60,801 bases of DNA. Origin: Bacteroidia bacterium. GTDB taxonomy: Bacteria; Bacteroidota; Bacteroidia; Chitinophagales; Saprospiraceae. The notes beneath the pieces were generated by a model. That model had not been told where the DNA came from and did no database searches. It saw only the letters and a list, made by a program, of their open reading frames with translations. Positions 48,095-55,567 of the stretch are shown piece after piece (positions within the stretch are counted from its first letter, which is position 1; every line of letters begins with the position of its first letter). Position numbers and translations under genes: made by a program. Where the stretch lies: contig JAUIKE010000030.1 of NCBI GenBank assembly GCA_030430845.1, positions 1-60,801 of the forward strand, read 5' to 3'.

Positions 48095-50515
48095 CTACTT
48101 AATCACGATTCTTGTACTTACTGGCGGATTCAAACCATCTTTCAGTACACCTACATAAATTCCGGGGGCAAGACCCTCAACTTGTAACTGATGGGAAGGT
48201 CCATCAGCCGCAAGGGTGAAGGATTTCAACAGTTGCCCTTGCATGCTAAGCACTTCAAACTGTACATTCCCCTCCTTGATCATACCAGTGAACTCAAGCG
48301 TAAACTGGCCTTTACTGGGGTTCGGGAAAAGATGGAGTGACTGGGTCGCTTCAAATGGGCGGATCTGTTGTTTTGATAGTTGTGGTTGTGTGCTGAGCCC
48401 GCCCTTTCCACCTGCGGGGATGTCCAGTTGAATGTTTTGAGTTTCGGTCAAACAGCCATTATTGACACTATGACTTACAAAATATACATGACCGGGACGT
48501 ACGTCAAATTCAAATTCGTAAAAACAAAGTTCGAGATTAGCCGGCAGGTTGACTACCAGATAGGGGACCGGATTATCGGCATCATAAGCCCAGATCTGGA
48601 GTGTATGTGTGTTGGAACTTGGGCAATCCTCTATCTCGATCACGCCTTTTATCCGTGTGCAGTCATAACTAGGACCACTAGGACCAGGACCTGCTTTTTC
48701 GCTGGCTGGTTCGTCCGGATAATCGGGGGTGTCGCCACCGCCACTTTCAATACACTCGATTTCCACAACATTAAAGGCCAGATCAATGTCATCACCTTTA
48801 CAACAATCATTACCGGCGGTCATGGACCCCTGTGGAGTGCTGAGTAACAAGCCTCCGGTTTGAAATGGAATTTGTTCGCCAGTGAATAAATCTACCCACT
48901 GATCCTCGAACGATGGTTGCCGACCGATGGCTGCTCCGGCAATACTGAGCATTCTGGTCGCATTACTGGGTGAAATAAAGGAGTGGGTGTAATATTCTGC
49001 ATAATCATCAAAGCAACAGTAGAGATCGTCGGTTGGGTCAGGATCTTCACCTCCGGCATCCATGACGAAGGCCATTGAATAGGCAGAATTAAGGGTTGCA
49101 TCCAGCCAGAATTTACCAAAGGGGCAGATATCTTTTTTACCCCAGACGTCTTTAAAGAGTAGCTGAGAAACAGAACGCAATAGAAAACGTTTGGATTGGT
49201 TGGGTTCCAGCTGAAGTGTGCCTGCCCAAACCTGTTCATCGGTATGAGAACCCTCATTATCGGTAAATCGAATAAAGTTATTTCCGGTAATGATATTGTA
49301 CACCCCCGTAATGATATCCAGGGCATTGCCCAAAATGGTATCCCCAACGATCGTCAATTGAAATTCTTCAAAATCAATGTCCAAAGTATCCGGATCTACA
49401 GTTGCAAATATAGTATCTGGTAGCAGGGAAGTAACAATTTCGAAGGCATCACGTAGGACGTCTTCCCAGTTGGTAGTTGTCACGGTTGAGTCGGTTAAGT
49501 ACCCTGCCAGTGCTAAAGGAGCTCCTAATATTTCTACCTGGTTATCTTCATGGATGAGAAAGACGGAAGTGATATCGTAACCTTCCATGTGAATGTTGCC
49601 ATTATTTTCAAAACCTCCGGTGAGTTCAAGTTGTGACTGATAAAATATGTCATAGTCAATAGCTGTTCCACAGCAGGCGCTGCGTTCGCACAGGAAATTG
49701 ACGTCAATAAAGGAAGTTCGTCCTAGGGTATCCATGGTAAAGGATTCTTTATTACCCTCATTGAGGCGTCCGCTCATGTTGAGGAGCAGGTCTTTAGCGA
49801 TTCCTGCAGCGTACTTTTCAACATTCCGATCCCAGTGGTTACACAATCCGCCATCATCCTCGTTGCATCCTTGGCAAGGAATGGTGTCAAGGGCCGGAAA
49901 GCCCGGATTGTTAAAGTCATTGGCATCGCTATAACTGGTGACCATCTCACAAAGACAGTCGCTTTCACTCCCTTCATCATCATCTTCACCACCTCTTTTG
50001 GAAGGGGGATTTCCTTTGTAAAACTTTTGAATAAAGGAGGCTATTTCAGAGGAGGACACTGTTTTTTGCCCTCTCTCCTGTACAAAGGATTCTAGCGAAG
50101 TCCGGTGATATTCTTTACCCTTCCAATCTTTTAGGATACTAAATAATTGGGGAGAAACCTTAATGCCACCTTCTGAATAATTAGTGTTGAGTGTATAATA
50201 CTGATCGTATATTTTGGTGTTGTATTCCACATTTTGTGGTGTAACTTTCCATTGATAGGCTCCGGGAACATCCAGAAAATGTAGCATAAGTTTGTTGTCG
50301 GCAGCAGTGTATCGAAAACTGGACTTGGAATTCATGTTCGTTACGGTAATTTCATAGGTCGCTTTTTCACCCGCACTGGGCCAATGGAGTTGAGCCTTTG
50401 TTTCTTCAGCAGAATGCATGATCTTGGCATAAAAATTTTGATTATCCTGGGCCATTAGTTCCGTGCTTACAGAGCATAGCATCACCAGGAAAAAGAAGGT
50501 CCATATCTTTTTCAT
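48095..50515 (-). CDS. Large Cys-rich T9SS cargo protein of unknown function
   Basis: 806 residues from ATG 50515 (MKKIWTFFFLVMLCSVSTELMAQ, signal peptide 1-23; six further upstream residues possible from 50533). No recognised enzymatic domain. N-terminal Ig/FN3-like beta-rich part (about 25-120, e.g. YEITVTNMNSKSSFRY), a hinge of acidic residues (GGEDDDEGSESDCLC), a Cys-rich region (CQGCNEDDGGLCNHW, CERSACCGTAIDYD), another beta-rich stretch, a Pro/Gly-rich linker and a type A sorting domain (LFPNPSKGQFTLEF ... LAPGIYVGVL) for export and anchoring by T9SS. The ECF-type motif lies on its strand at 50632-50604, and an intrinsic terminator follows, so it is a stand-alone unit of the same predicted regulon. 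Confidence 0.85.
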   Translation of the reverse strand: MKKIWTFFFLVMLCSVSTELMAQDNQNFYAKIMHSAEETKAQLHWPSAGEKATYEITVTNMNSKSSFRYTAADNKLMLHFLDVPGAYQWKVTPQNVEYNTKIYDQYYTLNTNYSEGGIKVSPQLFSILKDWKGKEYHRTSLESFVQERGQKTVSSSEIASFIQKFYKGNPPSKRGGEDDDEGSESDCLCEMVTSYSDANDFNNPGFPALDTIPCQGCNEDDGGLCNHWDRNVEKYAAGIAKDLLLNMSGRLNEGNKESFTMDTLGRTSFIDVNFLCERSACCGTAIDYDIFYQSQLELTGGFENNGNIHMEGYDITSVFLIHEDNQVEILGAPLALAGYLTDSTVTTTNWEDVLRDAFEIVTSLLPDTIFATVDPDTLDIDFEEFQLTIVGDTILGNALDIITGVYNIITGNNFIRFTDNEGSHTDEQVWAGTLQLEPNQSKRFLLRSVSQLLFKDVWGKKDICPFGKFWLDATLNSAYSMAFVMDAGGEDPDPTDDLYCCFDDYAEYYTHSFISPSNATRMLSIAGAAIGRQPSFEDQWVDLFTGEQIPFQTGGLLLSTPQGSMTAGNDCCKGDDIDLAFNVVEIECIESGGGDTPDYPDEPASEKAGPGPSGPSYDCTRIKGVIEIEDCPSSNTHTLQIWAYDADNPVPYLVVNLPANLELCFYEFEFDVRPGHVYFVSHSVNNGCLTETQNIQLDIPAGGKGGLSTQPQLSKQQIRPFEATQSLHLFPNPSKGQFTLEFTGMIKEGNVQFEVLSMQGQLLKSFTLAADGPSHQLQVEGLAPGIYVGVLKDGLNPPVSTRIVIK

Positions 50516-50603
50516 CGCAAATAGATTTAACAAATGTGTTTGTAATTTTTTTTCTTGAAGCTCTAATCCGGATTGCTAGCTGGATGAGTGGCTCATCTGT
50601 AGC

Positions 50604-50632
50604 TATAAGGAAAGGAAGGATAAAGTGTGACA
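50604..50632 (-). promoter_or_regulatory. ECF-type promoter motif, T9SS cargo gene
   Basis: Minus strand TGTCACAC (50632-50625), 14 bases, CCTTATA (50610-50604), followed by GCT as at the small-RNA promoter. It lies about 89 bases upstream of ATG 50515. Fourth copy of the motif shared with the S8-CHAT operon, the sigma-TPR operon and the candidate small RNA. Confidence 0.8.
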
Positions 50633-50758
50633 GAAAAAATAAAAAACAGGCATCCACGGGGGGGAGTGGACACCTGCAATAGCAGTGTATACCAGGTTTT
50701 ACAACCTTAAGTATACACTACTGAAATCAGATTAATTAGGTTGCTGCTGTTTACACCA

Positions 50759-50954
50759 TGGGGTTGTGTAAAAACTTCTACCTGACGGTAGACAGGCGTT
50801 CCTCGCCTGCCTGACGGCAGTCAGGTTTTTACCCACCCCAGAAAATTTTATTTAGGAGGTCGTTTTAAGAAAAAAACAAAGTTTTTTTCTTAAAACGACC
50901 TCCTTCCGGCCTGCCGGCAGGCCGGAAGGCCGAAGGACTTTTTACACAACCCCA
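50759..50954. mobile_element. MITE-like hairpin element, copy 2, with 16-bp terminal inverted repeats
   Basis: Bounded by TGGGGTTGTGTAAAAA (50759-50774) and its exact inverse (50939-50954). Inside: a CCTGACGGTAG/GACGGCAGTCAGGT-type fold (about 50779-50825), a hairpin with 24-bp perfect arms (50854-50877 and 50881-50904, loop AAA) and a perfect 28-base palindrome CCTTCCGGCCTGCC/inverse (50902-50929). No frame, so non-autonomous. The right half is shared with 7950-8067. It ends directly at the stop codon of the reprolysin gene. No clear target duplication seen. Element identity is inferred. Confidence 0.65.
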
Positions 50955-53765
50955 CTATTTCACTACCTGAAAGCGCTTTACATACCGCTTGTCGCTGGTT
51001 TGCAGATTGAGGATGTAAGCGCCTGACCGCAAGGCTGAAAGGTCTAAAGCTTCCAGGTTATTTCCTTGCACGGCGTTTATAGTTCTTTTGCTTATCAGTT
51101 GACCTGTCGGAGCGTAAATTTCCAAAGAGGCCTGTTCTGTAATATCATTCATAAAGCGCAGGTTAAGCTGACTGTTAGCCGGGTTTGGGTACAATTCAAT
51201 TTGTCCCGGAGCCAACTGCGTAGGACGCGGAGGTTTAGGCGCTACTCCGGTAGGAGCAGGCAGTTCTTTAGTTTGCCCACAATCCGTTCCTTCATGAATT
51301 CTTACATTTCGGAAGTAAGCGTTACCGTTTTGCCCGCCTCCGTCATGATCATCCATGAAGAAGAGTTTAATGAAATCACCGGTATAGAACTGACCGACTG
51401 GAATGGAATATGATTTCCATTCTCCGTTGCCCGGATAGTTGTCAAAATCAAGGAAACCCCAGTTTTGGGTTCCATATAATTTGAAAGCATAGGAGGAAGA
51501 AATTCCATTATCCACGTCAAACCCAATACCCTGGATCTCTCCTTCAATAGTCGATTTGAAATCAAAGGCTATTACGGTATTAGCTGTAATACTGTAATTA
51601 ATATCGACCGCTTTCCAGGCATTATCTTTTATAAAGAGGGTATTCCCCCCATCCTGGACTTCAGCCGTACCTTTATCCTGGGCACCGCCAAAGGCAATAA
51701 CCGGATTGTTGTTGAAGTCGATGGTATTGCAGTTGCTGCCGCCACCGCCGCCACCGCCGTCGGGAACATCTACACAAATCTGTTTTTCCAGTTTATCTTC
51801 AAATTTGGCGCCGTTAAACAAGGTTTCGCCTTCTGAGCTTAGGAGTTGGATCGCCCCGCTTGAAAAGTCGCAGCATATGCCATCTCCATCTGCATCATAT
51901 ATTGTAAACATGTTACATCCTTGTGGTAAGCAGAACGTATCCCGCATAACGCTACCACCGACTTTATCCTGATAAGGCCCGCCGGAAAAGAGTACTTCTC
52001 CTGCCTCATTTTTTACGTCCCAGCTCGTTTCACTACCAAAGTGATCCAGAGTTAGTGCCATAATAATGTACTCCCCATCGCAATCGTCTGGATCCGGGCC
52101 ATCTGTCAGGCAAAAATCAGTGACGTCAGTACGGCCAAACTGACTTCCGGAAGCCAGAGTGCGGCCAGTTTTGTCCGTCAGCTCATATTTACCATTGCCA
52201 TAGGCGCAGCAAAGTCCGTCGCCATAAGCATCATTTATGGTCAGCGTATAGCAGCCGTCGGGCACGCAAATATTTTCCCGCATCACCGTTCCATTGGCAC
52301 CGTCGGCATAGGGACCGCCGGCCGCTACGATGTCTCCATTGGCATCTTTTAGGTTCCAAGTTGTTTCAGAACCATAATTATCCAGCGTAATGGCCAATGT
52401 TAATTCTTCATCTGTACAGTCGGGGTTGCCGCCGCCGCCACCGCCGCCGCCGTTGCCACCGTCATCACAGGTTTGCAGGCAGGAAGAGGCAGCCACACGA
52501 TTGCGAATCACATTCCCTGGTTGTTGGCCAAATCCTTTGCTGAAATTGATACCGACACTATTCAGATGGCAGTAAGACATTACGGTGCCGCCGTCAGAAG
52601 GTACCCCAGGCACTGCACAGCTTCCTTCCGTAAATCCTGGACAGCCATCCAATGCCGTATTGTTACCATTCCAGGCGCACGAGTGTGTATGATAAGACCC
52701 CATTAAGTGCCCTAATTCATGTGCTACCACCATTACTGTAAATGAGTAGTTCGGGAAGGCTCTGTAGGAAGAACCAATGCTACTGAAACTTAATTTTAAA
52801 GAAGTACTGGTGCGGCAAAGCCCATTTACTACAGCAATTCCGCCTGATCCTTTATAAGACAGAAGCTGTCCAAGATCTCCGTTGATACTGGTGCGTACAC
52901 TTTGAAACTGGTTCAGCAATTCAGAGGAAGTAGAACCAGTATAAGGACTGGTGGTATCCCATATGAAAATTTCAGAGATTTTCACCGTAACTCCATCATT
53001 GGCGTAAAGGGTGGCTACCTGGTTAAACAGTCCGGATATATAAGTGGTCACTCCATTTCTGCCGCCTTTGTCATTATAAATGTCATTATCCACCTCGAAA
53101 TAGATGTTAACACATTGTGCAGCAGCATTAAGGGCAGCAGTTTGCTGTAATTCCGCCAATTGATAACGGGGGCCGTCATCAGAAGTTTCACAGTCGAAAG
53201 AAATGTCATGTTGGAGGTTATCCTGTTTATAAAGAATATGATCAACAGAGGACAGCCCCTCCTGTAGTTTATCCAGCATGACATTACCCTCGCCGGGCTC
53301 ACTAATCATAGCTGAAACCCGGTCATCGTAGATGGAAAGGGAAGCGATAGAGCCTTCTACTCCCACAAGAGTTCCCTGGTAATGAGTACCGGCGTCTATA
53401 CCCTCGATGGTCGCTCCTGAAGCCATCTGAACGGTAAAACCATCCGAGAAGATATTGGCTTTGACGAGTTGTAGCTCATATGTTTTTTCAGAAGAGGGAA
53501 TTTGAATAGAAAAACTCTCAGGGGCTTCTTTTTTTAGTTTTTGAATGTTGTTTCTTTCCAATTGCAGCAGATCGTATTTTGATACGTCTGCACTAATTTG
53601 GCCGGACTTTTCCGGTGTTTTTACAAGCGAAAATAACTGATAGGCAGGAAATTCTTTTCCGGCCATTTGATTTTTAACTTTTGATTGGCTAATCGGTTGT
53701 TTTTGAGCAGTTACAAATGCCTGCACTGCAAACAATGAAAATAACAGCAGTAAAGAGATTCTCAT
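50955..53765 (-). CDS. Secreted reprolysin-like metalloprotease with T9SS sorting domain
   Basis: 936 residues: signal peptide (1-20), propeptide (to about 200), M12B-type zinc protease domain with HELGHLMGSYH (His349, Glu350, His353, His359) and Met-turn VMSYCH. Two copies of a Cys-containing ~100-residue domain follow (each with LDNYGSETTW or LDHFGSETSW, GGPY, CVPDGCYTLTINDAYGDGLCC-like), joined by poly-Gly linkers (GGGGGGGG), then a carbohydrate-binding-like beta domain and a type A sorting domain starting LYPNPANSQLNLRF. It is a secreted, probably surface-attached protease. No copy of the TGTCACAC motif was found upstream of it. Confidence 0.9.
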   Translation of the reverse strand: MRISLLLLFSLFAVQAFVTAQKQPISQSKVKNQMAGKEFPAYQLFSLVKTPEKSGQISADVSKYDLLQLERNNIQKLKKEAPESFSIQIPSSEKTYELQLVKANIFSDGFTVQMASGATIEGIDAGTHYQGTLVGVEGSIASLSIYDDRVSAMISEPGEGNVMLDKLQEGLSSVDHILYKQDNLQHDISFDCETSDDGPRYQLAELQQTAALNAAAQCVNIYFEVDNDIYNDKGGRNGVTTYISGLFNQVATLYANDGVTVKISEIFIWDTTSPYTGSTSSELLNQFQSVRTSINGDLGQLLSYKGSGGIAVVNGLCRTSTSLKLSFSSIGSSYRAFPNYSFTVMVVAHELGHLMGSYHTHSCAWNGNNTALDGCPGFTEGSCAVPGVPSDGGTVMSYCHLNSVGINFSKGFGQQPGNVIRNRVAASSCLQTCDDGGNGGGGGGGGNPDCTDEELTLAITLDNYGSETTWNLKDANGDIVAAGGPYADGANGTVMRENICVPDGCYTLTINDAYGDGLCCAYGNGKYELTDKTGRTLASGSQFGRTDVTDFCLTDGPDPDDCDGEYIIMALTLDHFGSETSWDVKNEAGEVLFSGGPYQDKVGGSVMRDTFCLPQGCNMFTIYDADGDGICCDFSSGAIQLLSSEGETLFNGAKFEDKLEKQICVDVPDGGGGGGGSNCNTIDFNNNPVIAFGGAQDKGTAEVQDGGNTLFIKDNAWKAVDINYSITANTVIAFDFKSTIEGEIQGIGFDVDNGISSSYAFKLYGTQNWGFLDFDNYPGNGEWKSYSIPVGQFYTGDFIKLFFMDDHDGGGQNGNAYFRNVRIHEGTDCGQTKELPAPTGVAPKPPRPTQLAPGQIELYPNPANSQLNLRFMNDITEQASLEIYAPTGQLISKRTINAVQGNNLEALDLSALRSGAYILNLQTSDKRYVKRFQVVK

Positions 53766-54394
53766 GGTGCAAAATAAGTTTAATCGGTTTTTAAAATTTC
53801 ACAGTCGAATAAGGATAATACTCTCCCAGCCTTTGTCCGGTACGAATGAACAAAGAAGGAAGGCAATCTATTATGTATCATACAGACAATAGATTACCCG
53901 TTTGTATAGCGTTCACACCTTCAGGGACATCCTTTCGAATAAGGCAATAAAACCCTGTCTTTGTGTACGTGTATACAAAGAAAAATGCTGTAATGAGGTA
54001 GAGGGGTTACCTGCAAAATGAATGTTAGGTTCTCAATGAGGATTCACATCCATCGGGTAGATGCAAAAGCATTGTTTAATACAATGTAAATTGGATAAAA
54101 TTTGGAGAGATTACGATTATAAGCGTGATTTACTTGATGGGGACATAACGCCCATACCTCTTAGATTAGTGCAAAGATGAGGAAAAAAAACATGCGTTGG
54201 TCTGATTTTTTTTGGAGTGGTGGACAATAGGGTGGGATCGGTATGAATACATGCATATTCGGTAGGAAGGAGTTCGTAAACGGCTTTAAAATGTAACAAA
54301 CAGGTCATAAAAACAATTTTATGCCATTTTTGCAGAATGATCTTAGTGACATCATAACTTGCGTTAGAATAACTATTTTTGCTGAAAAAATAAA
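53766..54394. other. Gene-free spacer between divergent protease and lipoprotein genes
   Basis: No gene seen. Features: inverted pair AATCTATT (53865-53872)/AATAGATT (53888-53895) with 15-base spacing; a 10-base-arm near-palindrome CTTTGTGTAC/GTATACAAAG at 53959-53968 and 53971-53980 (one mismatch), which could be an operator; and two AATAAGG strings (53808, 53938) that lack the matching GTGTGACA half 14 bases away. A minus-strand 63-codon frame near 54117-54308 has no supporting signals. Confidence 0.5.
54374..54381 (+). promoter_or_regulatory. -7 promoter box of the lipoprotein gene
   Basis: TATTTTTG matches TAnnTTTG and lies 13 bases before the ATG at 54395. A -33 TTG at the expected distance is not evident, so the call is weak. 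Confidence 0.35.
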
Positions 54395-55348
54395 ATGAAG
54401 CACTTTTTGATACTTACTTTTCTCTGCTTTTGGGCCTTTGCCTGCACCTCAGATAAACAATTAGAAGAAAAGTCTGATTACAGAGGAACTGTTCAAAACG
54501 TATCTGTCCAATCTTTTAAGATTTCTGCTGAAGATTCTTCAGATCAACAAGCCATAACCGATTCTTTGCCATCCTGGCTACCCATTGAAGAATATTCCAA
54601 AGTCTTTGATAATCAAGGGAGAAAGGAAAGAGAAACCATTGGAGCTTTGTATAATACTGATGCGCCGGACACCTTGGTGTACACCTATGATGAGGAGGGG
54701 AAATTATTCGAAAAGAAACTTAAAACGTCCCAACCCTCCAATAATCGACTGACAAAATATATGTACAATGTAGATGATCAGTTAAATGCTATTAATGTTT
54801 TACTTCCCGACGGAACAATTGACAGCGTTTTCCTATATAACTATGATAGTGAAGGGACCCTGCGCTCCATCAACGAATTCCATAATCCGGAAGATTACGA
54901 AGAATTTGTGCCAACTTTGATACGGAAATATTTCTACACGGTAAAAAATATGCTCCGGATCGACCATTACCCAAAAAATCCTTACACCGGGAAACATTAT
55001 TATGCGAAAAGGATTACCCGCAAATTTAAACCTGACGGGCAGTTATTTGAAGAGAAAATTGAGTCTGGTGGCACCTCCGTATATAAATATGAATACAACA
55101 AGGCCGGCTTGGTGATTTCTGTCCTAACCTACGATGATGCGAATCAGCTAATAGAAAAGGCTGAATTTGAATACGATATATACGGCAATACGGTGTTGAA
55201 AACCTTCCAATCAGACGTCGACTTGTACTCTTTCCGTTGCGAATATACTTACGATGATCTACAGAATTGGATTGAGAAAAAGATCTTCATCGCGGATGAG
55301 GTAGCGCCTTCGTATGTTGTGAAGCGCTCTTTCACCTATCAGTCCTGA
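54395..55348 (+). CDS. Lipoprotein with RHS/YD-like repeats
   Basis: Exported lipoprotein of 317 residues: signal peptide with lipobox WAFACT (Cys17). From about residue 55 there are repeated short beta-hairpin units of the form (K/L)-x-Y-x-Y-D-x-x-G/N-x-L-x-x-x, e.g. DTLVYTYDEEGKLFEKK, FLYNYDSEGTLRS, YKYEYNKAGLVIS, AEFEYDIYGNTVLK, CEYTYDDLQNWIEK, resembling YD/RHS repeats but without an RHS core or toxin domain. Probably a periplasmic or surface beta-strand protein; function unknown. No close operon partner; the S9 peptidase gene starts 219 bases downstream after a strong hairpin. Confidence 0.8.
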   Translation: MKHFLILTFLCFWAFACTSDKQLEEKSDYRGTVQNVSVQSFKISAEDSSDQQAITDSLPSWLPIEEYSKVFDNQGRKERETIGALYNTDAPDTLVYTYDEEGKLFEKKLKTSQPSNNRLTKYMYNVDDQLNAINVLLPDGTIDSVFLYNYDSEGTLRSINEFHNPEDYEEFVPTLIRKYFYTVKNMLRIDHYPKNPYTGKHYYAKRITRKFKPDGQLFEEKIESGGTSVYKYEYNKAGLVISVLTYDDANQLIEKAEFEYDIYGNTVLKTFQSDVDLYSFRCEYTYDDLQNWIEKKIFIADEVAPSYVVKRSFTYQS

Positions 55349-55370
55349 TTATCTTACCCCCTCCTGCCCG

Positions 55371-55410
55371 GCCAGGTTCCAAAACCTGCCAAAACCTTGC
55401 AAAACCTGCC
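55371..55410. repeat. Short direct repeat AAAACCTGCC
   Basis: The string CAAAACCTGCCAAAACC recurs in tandem-like fashion (AAAACCTGCC twice, AAAACCTTGC between). Intergenic, downstream of the RHS-like lipoprotein gene; no evident role. Confidence 0.5.
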
Positions 55411-55467
55411 AAAAGCGGACATGGATTTGCGTTTTTGGCTCTAATTTTCCTACCTTAAACAGGCGGG

Positions 55468-55508
55468 TGCTAGTGACCTGGTGACTCCAAGTCACCAGGT
55501 CACTAGCA
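55468..55508. repeat. 19-bp-arm perfect hairpin upstream of S9 peptidase
   Basis: TGCTAGTGACCTGGTGACT (55468-55486), loop CCA, exact inverse (55490-55508). It lies 60 bases upstream of the S9 peptidase ATG and within a spurious in-frame extension that starts at 55481. No U-run follows, so a terminator role is uncertain. Confidence 0.8.
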
Positions 55509-55567
55509 AGCCTCACGCAAACTCCAATTTTTTGCTATCTTCATACCCGTCAACAAAATCACATCCA

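Noticed and set aside
51706..52480. Tandem repeats in the metalloprotease gene as a separate element
   Set aside because: They encode the poly-Gly linkers (GCC/CCG on the plus strand) and the duplicated domains of one open frame.
53766..54000. A fifth TGTCACAC-N14-CCTTATA promoter before the reprolysin gene
   Set aside because: Two AATAAGG strings (53808 and 53938) are present, but the GTGTGACA half is missing at the required 14-base distance and nearby.
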